64,000 nucleotides of DNA from Pararhizobium capsulatum DSM 1112 (GCF_030814475.1 NZ_JAUSVF010000001.1:703001-767000); one strand, 5' to 3'. Shown: positions 25,011 through 34,924, numbered from the stretch's first letter. Made by a program: numbers and translations. Notes: a model not told the origin generated them from the sequence alone.

Positions 25011-26546
25011 ATGAGCGATCTAGCCATCGAGCTCAGGGGCATAGACAAGAGCTTTGGCCTTGTTCATGCCAACAAAGATATCAATCTCAAGGTCCGCAAG
25101 GGCACGATCCATGGGATCATCGGCGAAAACGGGGCCGGAAAATCGACCCTGATGTCGATCCTCTACGGCTTCTATCAGGCCGATCGCGGCGAGATCGTCG
25201 TTGACGGCAAGACCGTGACCATCAAGGACCCGAACGCAGCTATCGCCAGCGGCATCGGCATGGTGCACCAGCACTTCATGCTGGTCGAGAATTTCACCGT
25301 GCTGGAAAACATCATGCTCGGTGCGGAAGACAGCCAGGTGCTCAACACCAGCATTTCCAAGGCCCGCGTCGAGCTGAAGCGGCTGGAAAAGGAATATGCG
25401 CTGGAGGTCAATCCGGATGCGCTGATCGAGGAGCTTCCCGTCGGCCTGCAGCAGCGGGTGGAAATCCTGAAGGCCCTGTACCGCAAGGCCGATATCCTCA
25501 TCCTCGACGAGCCGACAGGCGTGCTGACGCCGCCGGAGGCCGATCATCTGTTCCGTATCCTCGGGCAGCTGAAGGACCAGGGCAAGACGATTATCCTCAT
25601 CACCCACAAGCTGCGCGAGATCATGGCGATCACCGACGAGGTGTCGGTCATGCGACGCGGCGAGATGGTGGCGACCCGCAACACGAAGGAAACCTCGGTC
25701 GAGGAACTGGCCGAGCTGATGGTCGGCCGCCGCGTTCTGCTTCGTGTCGAGAAAGGCGAGGCCAATCCGGGCGCCATCAAGCTGTCGGTGAAGAACCTGA
25801 CGGTGCGCGACAGCCGCGGCGTGACGATGGTAGACAATGTCTCCTTCGATCTCCGTTCTGGCGAGATCGTCGGCATTGCCGGCGTGGCGGGCAATGGCCA
25901 GTCGGAATTGCTGGAGGCGATTTCGGGCATCCGGCGCGCCATCTCCGGTTCCGTTGTGCTGAATGGCTCCGATGTCGATGTCACCGGTTATGCCGATCCC
26001 GGCGAATTGCGCGCGCTCGGCCTCGGCCATGTGCCGGAAGACCGCCATCACGTCGGCCTCGTCCTGAAATTCGAGGAGAGCGAAAACGCCATCCTGGGCT
26101 ATCATCGCGACAAGCGCTATCTCAACGGCCCCTTCCTCAATGTCGATGCGATCCGCGCCGATGCGGAGGAAAAGATCGAGAAATACGACATCCGCCCGCC
26201 GAATGCGCGGCTGAAGACGGCGAATTTCTCCGGCGGCAACCAGCAGAAGATCGTGCTGGCGCGCGAAATGGAACGCGGGCCTGATGTCCTGATCATCGGC
26301 CAGCCGACGCGCGGCGTCGATGTCGGCGCCATCGAATTCATCCACAGGCGGATCATCGAGATGCGCGACAGGGGGATGGCCGTGCTGCTCGTCTCCGTCG
26401 AACTCGATGAAATCCGCGCGCTTTCCGATCGCATCCTCGTGATGTTTGCCGGCCGCGTTGTCGGCGAACGGTCCACGGACGCGACAGAAGGCGAGCTCGG
26501 CCTTCTCATGGCCGGCGTCGAAGGCCCCAAGGAGGCCGCCGAATGA
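25011..26546 (+). CDS. Nucleoside ABC transporter ATP-binding protein (two domains)
   Basis: A 511-residue duplicated ATPase of the sugar/nucleoside CUT2 type. The first domain has Walker A GENGAGKST (about residues 38-46), the variant signature LPVGLQQRVEILKAL and Walker B ILILDEPT. The second has FSGGNQQKIVLAREM, but its Walker A region reads AGVAGNGQSEL without the lysine, as is usual for this class, so only one site is likely to be catalytic. It would drive import through the two permeases that follow. The stop overlaps the next start by 4 bp (ATGA). Confidence 0.95.
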   Translation: MSDLAIELRGIDKSFGLVHANKDINLKVRKGTIHGIIGENGAGKSTLMSILYGFYQADRGEIVVDGKTVTIKDPNAAIASGIGMVHQHFMLVENFTVLENIMLGAEDSQVLNTSISKARVELKRLEKEYALEVNPDALIEELPVGLQQRVEILKALYRKADILILDEPTGVLTPPEADHLFRILGQLKDQGKTIILITHKLREIMAITDEVSVMRRGEMVATRNTKETSVEELAELMVGRRVLLRVEKGEANPGAIKLSVKNLTVRDSRGVTMVDNVSFDLRSGEIVGIAGVAGNGQSELLEAISGIRRAISGSVVLNGSDVDVTGYADPGELRALGLGHVPEDRHHVGLVLKFEESENAILGYHRDKRYLNGPFLNVDAIRADAEEKIEKYDIRPPNARLKTANFSGGNQQKIVLAREMERGPDVLIIGQPTRGVDVGAIEFIHRRIIEMRDRGMAVLLVSVELDEIRALSDRILVMFAGRVVGERSTDATEGELGLLMAGVEGPKEAAE

Positions 26547-27676
26547 GCAATCCATACGCAAAATTACCCAACTGGGCGGAATACGGCCTGATCCCACTGG
26601 TCAACCTCGTCGTCGCCTTCCTGGTCGCCGGCCTCGTCGTGCTTCTCGTCGGCGAAAATCCGCTGAAGGCCGCCTATCACATGGTCAACGGCGCCTTCGG
26701 CCGCGGCGAATACATCGGCTTCACGCTCTACTATGCCACGACCTTCATCTTCACCGGCCTTTCAGTGGCCGTCGCGTTCCATGCCGGGCTGTTCAATATC
26801 GGCAGTGAAGGCCAGGCCTATATCGGCGGCATCGGCGTGGCGCTCGCCTGCCTCTGGCTCGATCGCACCATGCCGTGGTTCTTGGTGTTTCCGCTGGCGA
26901 TCATCGGTTCGGCCGCTTTTGGCGCGCTCTGGGCTTTCCTGCCGGGCTGGCTGCAGGCCAAGCGCGGCAGCCATATCGTCATCACCACCATCATGTTCAA
27001 CTTCATCGCCTCGAGCTTGATGGTCTATCTGCTGACCCGCGTATTGAAGCCGCTCGGCTCGATGGCGCCGCAGACCCGCACCTTCGAAGCCGGTGGCCAG
27101 CTGCCGAAGCTCGACTGGCTCCTGTCGATCTTCGGCCTGGATATCGGTAATGCACCGTTCAACATCTCGTTCCTTTTGGCGCTGCTGGCGGCCTTCGGCG
27201 TCTGGGTGCTGATCTGGCGCACCCGTTTCGGCTACGAGATGCGCACGATGGGCCACAGCCCGTCGGCCGCCCGCTACGCTGGCATCAGTGAAACCCGCAT
27301 CACCATCATCGTCATGATGATTTCCGGTGGTCTTGCCGGCATGATGGCGCTGAACCCGATCATGGGCGAGCAGTTTCGCATGCAGCTCGATTTCGTGCAG
27401 GGCGCGGGCTTCGTCGGCATTGCCGTTGCACTGATGGGACGTTCGCATCCGGCCGGCATCATCCCGGCAGCGATCCTGTTCGGCATGCTCTATCAGGGCG
27501 GCGCCGAGATAGCCTTCGAAATGCCGGCGATCTCGCGTGACATGATCGTCATCATCCAGGGGCTGGTCATCCTGTTTGCGGGCGCACTCGAAAACATGTT
27601 CCGTCCCGCTATCGGCCGGGCCTTTGCCTCGTTTGGGCAACGCTCAGCGGCTGCTGCACAGACGAAGGGGGCCTGA
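26543..27676 (+). CDS. Nucleoside ABC transporter permease 1
   Basis: A 377-residue inner membrane permease of the BPD_transp_2 family. It has about ten hydrophobic segments, with the conserved GLFNIGSEGQAYIGG and AARYAGISETRI regions that form the coupling helix area. The start overlaps the ATPase stop. The cytoplasmic ends are basic. It forms the channel with the next permease. Confidence 0.95.
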   Translation: MSNPYAKLPNWAEYGLIPLVNLVVAFLVAGLVVLLVGENPLKAAYHMVNGAFGRGEYIGFTLYYATTFIFTGLSVAVAFHAGLFNIGSEGQAYIGGIGVALACLWLDRTMPWFLVFPLAIIGSAAFGALWAFLPGWLQAKRGSHIVITTIMFNFIASSLMVYLLTRVLKPLGSMAPQTRTFEAGGQLPKLDWLLSIFGLDIGNAPFNISFLLALLAAFGVWVLIWRTRFGYEMRTMGHSPSAARYAGISETRITIIVMMISGGLAGMMALNPIMGEQFRMQLDFVQGAGFVGIAVALMGRSHPAGIIPAAILFGMLYQGGAEIAFEMPAISRDMIVIIQGLVILFAGALENMFRPAIGRAFASFGQRSAAAAQTKGA

Positions 27677-27679
27677 GCC

Positions 27680-28651
27680 ATGGATTTCTTTCACACGATC
27701 ATCGCCCTTCTCGAATCGACCATTCGCGTCTCCGTGCCGCTGATTTTTGCCGCTCTTGCCGGGCTGTTTACCGAGCGGGCAGGGGTGTTCGACATCGGTC
27801 TTGAAGGCAAGATGCTGGGAGCCGCCTTTGCCGCTGGCGCGGTTGCGGCCGTCACCGGCTCGGTCTTTGCCGGCCTGCTCGCGGCGATCCTGATTTCGGT
27901 CCTGCTGTCGCTGGTCCACGGCTACGCCTCCATCACCCAGCGGGGCAGCCAGATCGTTTCCGGTGTCGCCATCAACTTCGTGGTGGCGGGATCGACTGTC
28001 ATTCTCGGCGAGGCCTGGTTCCGTCAGGGCGGCCGCACGCCGGCTTTGTCTGGTGACGCCCGCTTCCAGACCTGGAACCTGCCTTTTGCCGATGCCGTGA
28101 AGGACGTGCCGATCTTCGGGCCTATCTATTCCAACCTGCTTTCCGGCCACTTCCTCCTGACCTACCTCGCCTTCGCGCTGGTGCCGATAAGCTGGTGGAT
28201 TTTGTATCGCACCCGCTTTGGCCTGCGCCTTCGTGCCGTCGGTGAAAATCCGGGTGCGGTCGATACCGCCGGTATCTCGGTGATCTGGCTGCGTTATCGC
28301 GCCGTTATCTGCTGCGGCATTCTCTGCGGTTTTGCCGGCGCCTATCTGTCGCTCGCCATGAGCGCCGGTTTCGTCAAAGGCATGACGGCGGGCAAGGGCT
28401 ATATCGCGCTTGCGGCGCTGATCTTCGCCAAATGGCGGCCGCTCAACATCATGCTGGCCTGCCTGATCTTCGGCTTCCTTGATGCACTGGCGATCCGCCT
28501 GCAGGGCAATCCGCTGCCGCTGATCGGCCAGGTGCCGGTCCAACTGATGCAGGCGCTGCCCTATATCTTGACCGTCATCCTGCTCGCTGGCTTTATCGGC
28601 AAGGCAATCCCGCCCAAGGCTGGTGGCATCCCCTATGTGAAGGAGCGCTGA
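27680..28651 (+). CDS. Nucleoside ABC transporter permease 2
   Basis: A 323-residue BPD_transp_2 permease. ERAGVFDIGLEGKMLGAAF is the family motif equivalent to that of its partner, and GENPGAVDTAGISV is the coupling segment. About eight to nine membrane spans. It begins 3 bp after the first permease and ends 3 bp before cdd, so transport and breakdown genes form one transcript. Confidence 0.95.
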   Translation: MDFFHTIIALLESTIRVSVPLIFAALAGLFTERAGVFDIGLEGKMLGAAFAAGAVAAVTGSVFAGLLAAILISVLLSLVHGYASITQRGSQIVSGVAINFVVAGSTVILGEAWFRQGGRTPALSGDARFQTWNLPFADAVKDVPIFGPIYSNLLSGHFLLTYLAFALVPISWWILYRTRFGLRLRAVGENPGAVDTAGISVIWLRYRAVICCGILCGFAGAYLSLAMSAGFVKGMTAGKGYIALAALIFAKWRPLNIMLACLIFGFLDALAIRLQGNPLPLIGQVPVQLMQALPYILTVILLAGFIGKAIPPKAGGIPYVKER

Positions 28652-28654
28652 TCG

Positions 28655-29047
28655 ATGGAAAATGATCTCTTCGAAGCCGCCCGCGAGGCCATGTCCAAGG
28701 CGCACGCACCCTATTCAAAGTTCCCGGTCGGCGCGGCAATCCGCGCCGAAGACGGCAAGATCTATTCCGGTGCCAATATCGAGAACCTGTCCTTTCCCGA
28801 AGGCTGGTGCGCCGAAACGACCGCGATCAGCCACATGGTCATGGCCGGCCAGCGCAAGATCCTCGAAGTCGCCGTCATCGCCGAAAAACTAGCGCTCTGC
28901 CCGCCTTGCGGCGGCTGCCGTCAACGGCTGGCCGAATTTTCCGGCGCCAGCACCCGCATCTTCCTCTGCGACGAGACCGGCGTGAAGAAGACCTTGGCGC
29001 TCTCCGATCTGCTGCCGCATTCCTTTGAGACCGAGGTCATCGGTTGA
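28655..29047 (+). CDS. cdd: Cytidine deaminase
   Basis: A 130-residue tetrameric-type cytidine deaminase that converts (deoxy)cytidine to (deoxy)uridine. The zinc site is complete: Cys52-Ala-Glu54 (CAETTAI) with the catalytic Glu, and PCGGC with Cys85 and Cys88. FPVGAAI and GANIENLSFPEG form the substrate-binding part. It is cotranscribed with the nucleoside permeases, and its stop overlaps the next start. Confidence 0.97.
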   Translation: MENDLFEAAREAMSKAHAPYSKFPVGAAIRAEDGKIYSGANIENLSFPEGWCAETTAISHMVMAGQRKILEVAVIAEKLALCPPCGGCRQRLAEFSGASTRIFLCDETGVKKTLALSDLLPHSFETEVIG

Positions 29048-29841
29048 CCGCCGCTGCGGAGATGCTGAAGGCCCGCCTCGGCGGGCTTGCCCCCCGTTAT
29101 GGCATCGTGCTTGGCTCTGGCCTCGGCTCGCTGGTGGAAGGTGTGGCGGATGCTGTGCGCATCTCCTACGCGGATATCCCCGGCTTCCCCGTCAGTGCGG
29201 TGTCCGGCCATGCCGGCGAACTGGTGGCCGGCAAGATCGGCGGCGTGCCGGTCATCGTGCTGTCGGGACGCGTGCACTATTACGAGCGCGGCGATGCCAA
29301 CGCCATGCGCGGGCCGATCGGGACGCTGAAGTTGCTCGGCGCCGAAACCTTGATCCTCACCAACTCCGCCGGCTCTCTGCGCGAAGACTTAGCCCCGGGC
29401 TCGGTGATGATGATCACCGACCATATCAATTTCTCCGGCGAAAGCCCGCTGATCGGCGTCGACAGCGATGCCCGCTTCGTCGGGCTGACGGCAGCCTATG
29501 ACGCAGAACTGGCAGACGCCATCCGTGCGGCCGCGATCAAGCTCGATATTCCGCTCGGCGCCGGCGTCTATATGTGGTTCTCAGGGCCGAACTTCGAAAC
29601 ACCAGCGGAAATCCGCATGGCGCGCATTCTGGGCGCCGATGCCGTCGGCATGTCGACCGTGCCCGAAGTCATCCTGGCACGTTTTTTCGGCCTGAAGGTT
29701 GCCGCGGCTTCGGTTATTACCAATTATGGAGCTGGAATGACCGGCGCCGAACTCAGCCATCACGAAACCAAGGATATGGCGCCCGTCGGCGGGCAGCGTC
29801 TCGCAGCCATCCTGAAAGAGATGATATCTGCCCGGTCATGA
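29044..29841 (+). CDS. Purine-nucleoside phosphorylase
   Basis: A 265-residue phosphorylase of the trimeric PNP/MTAP type, which cleaves inosine and guanosine with phosphate to the base and (deoxy)ribose 1-phosphate. GIVLGSGLGSL, SGHAGELV, GRVHYYERGD, LTNSAGSL and the base-binding GPNFETPAEIRM and VGMSTVPEVI motifs are all present. The start is a TTG that overlaps the cdd TGA stop (TTGA), the same arrangement as at the add start. This implies coupled translation. Confidence 0.94.
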   Translation: MTAAAEMLKARLGGLAPRYGIVLGSGLGSLVEGVADAVRISYADIPGFPVSAVSGHAGELVAGKIGGVPVIVLSGRVHYYERGDANAMRGPIGTLKLLGAETLILTNSAGSLREDLAPGSVMMITDHINFSGESPLIGVDSDARFVGLTAAYDAELADAIRAAAIKLDIPLGAGVYMWFSGPNFETPAEIRMARILGADAVGMSTVPEVILARFFGLKVAAASVITNYGAGMTGAELSHHETKDMAPVGGQRLAAILKEMISARS

Positions 29842-29869
29842 GCCGAGGCGGGAGAGGAAACGGACCAAG

Positions 29870-30646
29870 ATGATGCTCGAAGCCAACAACCGTCAGGTGG
29901 CGGCGCTCGCCCTGTCGCTGCTCGATCTGACCGATCTCTCGGACAATTGCGCGCCCGAGGCCATCGAAAAACTCTGCGCCCAAGCCGTTACGCCCTTTGG
30001 CCACACCGCCGCAATCTGCATCTGGCCGCGCTTCGTTGCTCAGGCACGGGCGATCCTTGGGCCGAACAGCGCGGTGAAGATCGCCACGGTCGTCAACTTT
30101 CCCTCCGGTGATCTGACGGTGGAAACCGTTGTCGCCGAAACGGAGAAGGCGATCGCCGATGGCGCCGACGAGATCGACCTCGTCATCCCCTACAAGGCTT
30201 TCATGGCTGGTGATGAGCAGGCCGTGCGCACGATGATTTCTGCCGTCAAGGCTGTCTGCACCCCGCCGGTGCTCTTGAAGACCATTCTGGAAACCGGCGA
30301 GCTGAAGGACCGCGGCCTGATCCGCAGCGCCTCTCATATAGCCATCCAGGAAGGCGCCGATTTCATCAAGACTTCTACCGGCAAGGTCGCGGTCAATGCG
30401 ACGCTGGAGGCGGCCGATATCATGCTGACCTGCATCCGCGAAAGCGGCCGCAAGGTCGGCTTCAAGCCAGCAGGCGGCGTGCGCACCGTCGGCGATGCAC
30501 GCCTCTACCTCAATCTGGCCGCGACGATCCACAGTCCGGATTGGCCGATGCCCTCCACCTTCCGTTTCGGCGCATCCGGACTGCTCGGCGATATCCTCGC
30601 GGTGCTGGAAGGCCGGGAGCCCGCCGTGGCAGCGGCTGCCTATTGA
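29870..30646 (+). CDS. deoC: Deoxyribose-phosphate aldolase
   Basis: A 258-residue class I aldolase that splits deoxyribose 5-phosphate into acetaldehyde and glyceraldehyde 3-phosphate. Lys167 in FIKTSTGK is the Schiff-base lysine; Asp103 in ADEIDLVI and Lys199 in GFKPAGGVRT complete the active site. AGAGGA precedes the ATG. It acts downstream of the phosphorylases and DeoB in this cluster. Confidence 0.96.
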   Translation: MMLEANNRQVAALALSLLDLTDLSDNCAPEAIEKLCAQAVTPFGHTAAICIWPRFVAQARAILGPNSAVKIATVVNFPSGDLTVETVVAETEKAIADGADEIDLVIPYKAFMAGDEQAVRTMISAVKAVCTPPVLLKTILETGELKDRGLIRSASHIAIQEGADFIKTSTGKVAVNATLEAADIMLTCIRESGRKVGFKPAGGVRTVGDARLYLNLAATIHSPDWPMPSTFRFGASGLLGDILAVLEGREPAVAAAAY

Positions 30647-30648
30647 CG

Positions 30649-31959
30649 ATGATCCCCCAGGAGATCATCCGGCGAAAGCGCGACGGCGAAACCCTTTCAA
30701 GCGAGGATATTGCCGCTTTTATCAGCGGCCTGTCCGATGGCTCGATCTCCGAAGGCCAGGTTGCGGCCTTTGCCATGGCAACCTGGTTCTCCGGCATGTC
30801 CATTCATGAGACGGTGGCGCTGACATCGGCCATGCGCGACAGCGGCGACGTGCTCGATTGGAGCGGCTTATCAGCGCCCGTCGCTGATAAGCATTCGACC
30901 GGCGGCGTCGGCGACAATGTCTCCTTGATGTTGGCCCCGATCGCGGCCGCCTGTGGCCTCGCCGTGCCGATGATCTCGGGCCGGGGCCTCGGCCACACCG
31001 GCGGCACGCTCGACAAGCTGGAATCGATCCCGGGCTATAACATCAAACCGTCAGCCGAACTCTTCCGCCGCACCGTCGAAGAGGTGGGTTGTGCGATCAT
31101 CGGCCAGACGGCCGCGCTCGCCCCTGCCGACCGCAGGCTTTATGCGATCCGCGACGTCACCGCGACCGTCGATTCCGTGCCGCTGATCACCGCTTCCATC
31201 CTGTCGAAGAAGCTTGCCGCCGGGCTGCAATCGCTGGTGCTGGATGTAAAGATCGGCAGCGGCGCCTTCATGGTGAGCCTCGAAGAGGCAGAAACGCTGG
31301 CCCGTTCGCTCGTCGGCGTCGCCAATGGTGCCGGCGTCAAGACCACAGCCTTGATCACCGACATGAACGAGCCGCTGGCTGACGCCGCCGGCAATGTGCT
31401 CGAAATCGAAAACTGCCTCGCCTTTCTGCGTGGCGAAAAATCCGGCACAAGACTTGAAGCCATCGTCATGGCCTTTGCCATGGAAATGCTGCTGTTATCG
31501 GGGGTCGCATCAAGCCCTGCGGAAGCCGAAACGCTGGCGCGCCGCGCGCTGGAAAGTGGGGCGGCACTGGAGCGTTTCGGACGCATGGTACACCTGCTCG
31601 GTGGCCCACATGATTTCGCGGAGCACAGTGATCGTTATCTGCAAAAGGCGCCAGTGGTTCTCCCTGTCGAGTTGATGCATGGCGGCTATCTCTCAAGCTG
31701 CGATGCCCGTGGCGTCGGCATGGCGGTCATCGCTCTTGGAGGCGGGCGCACCCATGCCGATGATATCATCGATCATCGCGTCGGCATCGGCGGCTTGAAA
31801 CCCTTGGGCACAAAGCTGGAGAAGGGTGACGTCCTGGCGGTCGTGCATGCTGTCGATGAGGTTGCGGCAGAGGCAGCGCGCGAGCGGCTGCTCTCACTTT
31901 ATACGCTCACGGAAGAAGCCCCGCCCGCGCGACCGATCATTCTCGCCAAGATCAATTGA
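30649..31959 (+). CDS. deoA: Thymidine phosphorylase
   Basis: A 436-residue pyrimidine-nucleoside phosphorylase. The family signature GRGLGHTGGTLDKLES is present along with the phosphate-binding KHSTGGVGD. It releases thymine or uracil and deoxyribose 1-phosphate. The ATG lies 2 bp after the deoC stop. Its last 8 bp overlap the end of the convergent protease gene. The C-terminal domain (GGGRTHADDIIDHRVG) matches family length. Confidence 0.96.
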   Translation: MIPQEIIRRKRDGETLSSEDIAAFISGLSDGSISEGQVAAFAMATWFSGMSIHETVALTSAMRDSGDVLDWSGLSAPVADKHSTGGVGDNVSLMLAPIAAACGLAVPMISGRGLGHTGGTLDKLESIPGYNIKPSAELFRRTVEEVGCAIIGQTAALAPADRRLYAIRDVTATVDSVPLITASILSKKLAAGLQSLVLDVKIGSGAFMVSLEEAETLARSLVGVANGAGVKTTALITDMNEPLADAAGNVLEIENCLAFLRGEKSGTRLEAIVMAFAMEMLLLSGVASSPAEAETLARRALESGAALERFGRMVHLLGGPHDFAEHSDRYLQKAPVVLPVELMHGGYLSSCDARGVGMAVIALGGGRTHADDIIDHRVGIGGLKPLGTKLEKGDVLAVVHAVDEVAAEAARERLLSLYTLTEEAPPARPIILAKIN

Positions 31960-32470
31960 CAAGGTGCAGCGCGCCGTTCTCGACCCGGTAGGACGACAGC
32001 CGGTTGAGGAAGCTCATGCCGACGAGCATGCCGGACAGCGAAGCATCCGGCAGCACCATCGCCTGGACATTGTCGACGCTGATCGTGCCGATTTTCACGC
32101 GGTCGAGAACCACGGAGGCCGCCTTGACGATGCCGTTTGCCGTGCTGGCACGGGCATTGTACTGCAGGCTGCCTGGCGCGATCCCGAGGCTGCGCGACAT
32201 CGACACATTGATGGCGATGACGCTCGCACCGGTATCGATCAGGCCACTCTGCTTGCGGCCATTGATCTCGAAGGTGCCGAAAAAGTGCCCCTGCGTCGCC
32301 TCAATCGTCACGCCCTTGCCACCGGCATAGCTCGCTGCCGAGGTGGCTTTCGGCCGTGAGGCCTCGCGTGACACCGTATCCGCCCGCTCCAGATATGTCG
32401 TTGCAACGCCCGGCAGAACCATCGCCACCAGTGCAATGCCGGCTGCAAAGATCGAAAGGCGCATAAGCAT
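31952..32470 (-). CDS. Membrane-anchored retropepsin-like aspartic protease
   Basis: A 172-residue protein of the bacterial clan AA/TIGR02281 type. One membrane segment lies at about residues 4-24, with the rest probably periplasmic. The catalytic D-T-G-A-S motif is at 79-83 in SGLIDTGAS, preceded by a beta strand, and the hydrophobic-Gly flap-like VGMSFLNRL lies near the C terminus. A single domain implies a dimeric protease as in retroviruses. Its substrates are unknown. GGAGG lies 7 bases before the ATG at 32470. Confidence 0.85.
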   Translation of the reverse strand: MLMRLSIFAAGIALVAMVLPGVATTYLERADTVSREASRPKATSAASYAGGKGVTIEATQGHFFGTFEINGRKQSGLIDTGASVIAINVSMSRSLGIAPGSLQYNARASTANGIVKAASVVLDRVKIGTISVDNVQAMVLPDASLSGMLVGMSFLNRLSSYRVENGALHLVN

Positions 32471-32629
32471 TGATCTGCCTCCGTCATGAGGGCGAATGAG
32501 AACTGAAGTGAAGCACGGCAGTAGCTAACGCCACATCAACAAAGGGGCGGCACCAGCGGCTACCTTTCAAACGGGTTAAGATTTGATTTCCAACCGATCC
32601 TGCTTTCCTTGTCCTAAAGGAACGAGTAT

Positions 32630-32641
32630 GTTACATGTAAC
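32630..32641. promoter_or_regulatory. Candidate operator of the toxin-antitoxin operon
   Basis: The perfect palindrome GTTACATGTAAC ends 16 bp before the antitoxin ATG, the usual place for autoregulation by the antitoxin or the complex. Confidence 0.5.
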
Positions 32642-32657
32642 GAAAAGGAGCGCTTCT

Positions 32658-32876
32658 ATGCCCGCATCCGTCAATGAACGCGTAAACAAGCGTCGGGAAG
32701 CCTTGCGAGCAGCTGGACTTCGGCCGCTTCAGATATGGATACCCGATCTGCGCAAGCCGGGTTTTGCGGAGGAGTGCCGCCGTCAGGCGGTTCTTGTCGC
32801 CCTCGCCGATGGGCAGGATGACGATCTGCAAAGCTTTATGGATGCAGCCCTCGTCGATGACGCCAGCGACGAATGA
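32658..32876 (+). CDS. MazE-like antitoxin (DUF3018 family)
   Basis: A 72-residue protein. MPASVNERVNKRREALRAAG opens it, followed by RPLQIWIPD, a beta strand-loop typical of DUF3018 antitoxin MazE-like proteins. A C-terminal acidic tail (DALVDDASDE) probably binds the toxin. AAAGGAG lies 7 bases before the ATG, which favours this start over longer forms. The stop overlaps the toxin start by 4 bp (ATGA). Confidence 0.85.
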   Translation: MPASVNERVNKRREALRAAGLRPLQIWIPDLRKPGFAEECRRQAVLVALADGQDDDLQSFMDAALVDDASDE

Positions 32877-33196
32877 AGCGAGGCGATCTTGTGACCATCG
32901 CCATGCCCGGTGATTTCGGCAAGCCGCGCCCGGCCCTGATCATCCAGGCGGATCAGTTTACGGAAACCGCGACTGTTACGGTGCTTCTGATTTCGGGAAC
33001 GCTTGTGGAGGCACCCTTGCTGCGCATCACCGTGGAGCCTACGATGCAGAATGGCTTGCGCAAGACCTCGCAGATCATGGTGGACAAAGCGATGTCCGTC
33101 CGGCGGGACAAATTGGGGCAGGCTTTCGGCCATTTGCCGGACGAGGCTATGGTGTCCGTAAACCGCTCGCTCGCGCTTTTCCTCGGTTTTGCCTGA
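32873..33196 (+). CDS. MazF/PemK family toxin
   Basis: A 107-residue PemK/MazF fold protein, expected to be an mRNA-cleaving endoribonuclease. It opens MKRGDLVTIAMPGDFGKPRPALIIQ, where the RGD(LV) and KPRPALI segments are typical, and contains KTSQIMVDKAMSVRRDKLG, the helix-strand that carries catalytic residues of the family. It is paired with and translationally coupled to the antitoxin. Confidence 0.9.
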   Translation: MKRGDLVTIAMPGDFGKPRPALIIQADQFTETATVTVLLISGTLVEAPLLRITVEPTMQNGLRKTSQIMVDKAMSVRRDKLGQAFGHLPDEAMVSVNRSLALFLGFA

Positions 33197-33200
33197 CCGC

Positions 33201-33830
33201 TTACTTCGTCCCATACATCCGGTCGCCGGCATCGCCGAGGCCGGGCATGATGTAGCCTTTTTCATTGAGATGGCTGTCGATGGAGGCGGTGTAGATCGGA
33301 ACGTCCGGGTGCGCGGCCTGGAAGTTGCGGATGCCCTCGGGGGCTGCCAGCAGGCAGAGGAAACGCAGGTTCTTCGCGCCGCGTTCCTTCAGTTTGTCGA
33401 TCGCGGCGATCGAGGAGTTGCCGGTGGCAAGCATCGGGTCGACGACGATGACGAGGCGTTCCGACATCGCTTCCGGCGCCTTGAAGTAATATTCGACGGC
33501 CTCCAGCGTCTCGTGGTCGCGGTAGACGCCGACATGGGAGACGCGGGCGGATGGGACGAGTTCCAGCATGCCTTCGAGCAGGCCGTTGCCGGCGCGCAGG
33601 ATCGAGGCGAAGACCAGCTTCTTGCCTTCGAGAACCGGCGCCTGGATCGTCTGCAGCGGTGTCTCGATGGTTTCCATCGTCAGTTCGAGATCGCGGGTGA
33701 CCTCGTAGCAGAGCAGCGTGGAAATCTCGCGCAGCAACCGGCGAAAACCGGCGGTCGAGGTTTCCTTCTTGCGCATGATGGTCAGCTTGTGCTGCACGAG
33801 CGGATGATTGATGACCGTTACGCCGTCCAT
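33201..33830 (-). CDS. upp: Uracil phosphoribosyltransferase
   Basis: A 209-residue enzyme that makes UMP from uracil and [21 protein letters not shown] at the start, [13 protein letters not shown], the PRPP-binding [12 protein letters not shown] and the uracil-binding [13 protein letters not shown] are all present. AGGAGG is 7 bases before the ATG at 33830, which excludes the longer upstream extension. Its stop lies 4 bp from the toxin stop. It salvages the uracil released by DeoA. Confidence 0.96.
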   Translation of the reverse strand: MDGVTVINHPLVQHKLTIMRKKETSTAGFRRLLREISTLLCYEVTRDLELTMETIETPLQTIQAPVLEGKKLVFASILRAGNGLLEGMLELVPSARVSHVGVYRDHETLEAVEYYFKAPEAMSERLVIVVDPMLATGNSSIAAIDKLKERGAKNLRFLCLLAAPEGIRNFQAAHPDVPIYTASIDSHLNEKGYIMPGLGDAGDRMYGTK

Positions 33831-33955
33831 GGCCAAGCCTCCTGAAAATCTGGATAGGACATTCTTTTTCACCGAAAAGCCCTGACCTGCAAGGGGTGAG
33901 TGCCGCTTTGCCGCGTCATCTCCCTGTCATCCCCAGCCGTCAGGCCCGTTTCACG

Positions 33956-34924
33956 CTAAAGTTTGGCCAGAAGCCGAGCACGAGTAGGCTCGTCCACGAA
34001 CGCGGCCTCGATCGCCGTGCGCGTCATCCCGTTGATCTCGTTATCGCTGAAGCCTAGGACATGCGAGGCGATCTCGTATTCCTGTGCCAGCGATGTGTGG
34101 AAGAAGGGCGGATCGTCGGAGTTCAGCGTCACCCGGCAGCCGGCGTCACGAAGGGCGCGCAGCGGATGGGACGGGAAATCCGGGAACACCTTGAGGGCGA
34201 CATTGGAGCCCGGGCAGGTTTCGAGCACGACGCCTTCGTCGGCGATGCGCGCGACGAGATCGGCATCCTCAATGGCCCGCACCCCATGGCTGATGCGCGC
34301 CGGGCGCACATGGTCGAGCGCGTCTCGCACACTGAAGGCGCCGGCCATCTCGCCGGCATGGATGGTGATGCCAAGACCGCTGTCGCGGGCGATATCGAAG
34401 GCACGGGTAAAATCTGCGATCTTGTGCATGCGCTCCTCGCCGGCCAGGTTGAAGCCGGTGACCAGCGGATGGGCGCGCTCGGCCGCGTAAAGCGCGGTCT
34501 TTTCCGCCCGTTCTGCACCGTAGTGACGGATGATGGTGATGATCATCCGGCCTTCGATGCCGGTCTTGGCTTTCGCCGCCTCGATCCCGGCGGCAAGCCC
34601 GCGAATATAGGCATCCGCACCGATACCGATGGTGTTGCCGTGATCGGGGGAAACGATGATTTCGCTGTAGATCGTGCCGGCGTCGGCCAGTTCGGTGAGG
34701 TAGGTTTCTGCGAGCAACGCATAGTCTTCTTCGGTGCGGAAGAGTTCGGCTACCTTGTCGTAGCAGATCAGAAAATCGGAAAATTCGGTCCAGACATAGG
34801 CGCCGTCGCGAATGATGTCGCTGACATCGACGTTGTATTTGCGCGCCATGTCGAGCGCGAGCGCTGGCGAGGCCGCACCTTCGATATGGCAGTGCAGCTC
34901 GGCTTTCTTCAGATGTGCAGTCAA
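33956..34924 (-). CDS. add: Adenosine deaminase
   Basis: A 322-residue metal-dependent deaminase that turns (deoxy)adenosine into (deoxy)inosine. The zinc ligands are in LHCHIEG (near the N terminus) and THIHAGE-like [10 protein letters not shown], with catalytic His in ISHGVRA and Asp pair in [10 protein letters not shown] place the start at the TTG 34924, which overlaps the deoB TGA, has GGGAGAAG upstream and gives the normal N terminus. Longer frames upstream are antisense or overlap artefacts. Confidence 0.93.
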   Translation of the reverse strand: MTAHLKKAELHCHIEGAASPALALDMARKYNVDVSDIIRDGAYVWTEFSDFLICYDKVAELFRTEEDYALLAETYLTELADAGTIYSEIIVSPDHGNTIGIGADAYIRGLAAGIEAAKAKTGIEGRMIITIIRHYGAERAEKTALYAAERAHPLVTGFNLAGEERMHKIADFTRAFDIARDSGLGITIHAGEMAGAFSVRDALDHVRPARISHGVRAIEDADLVARIADEGVVLETCPGSNVALKVFPDFPSHPLRALRDAGCRVTLNSDDPPFFHTSLAQEYEIASHVLGFSDNEINGMTRTAIEAAFVDEPTRARLLAKL

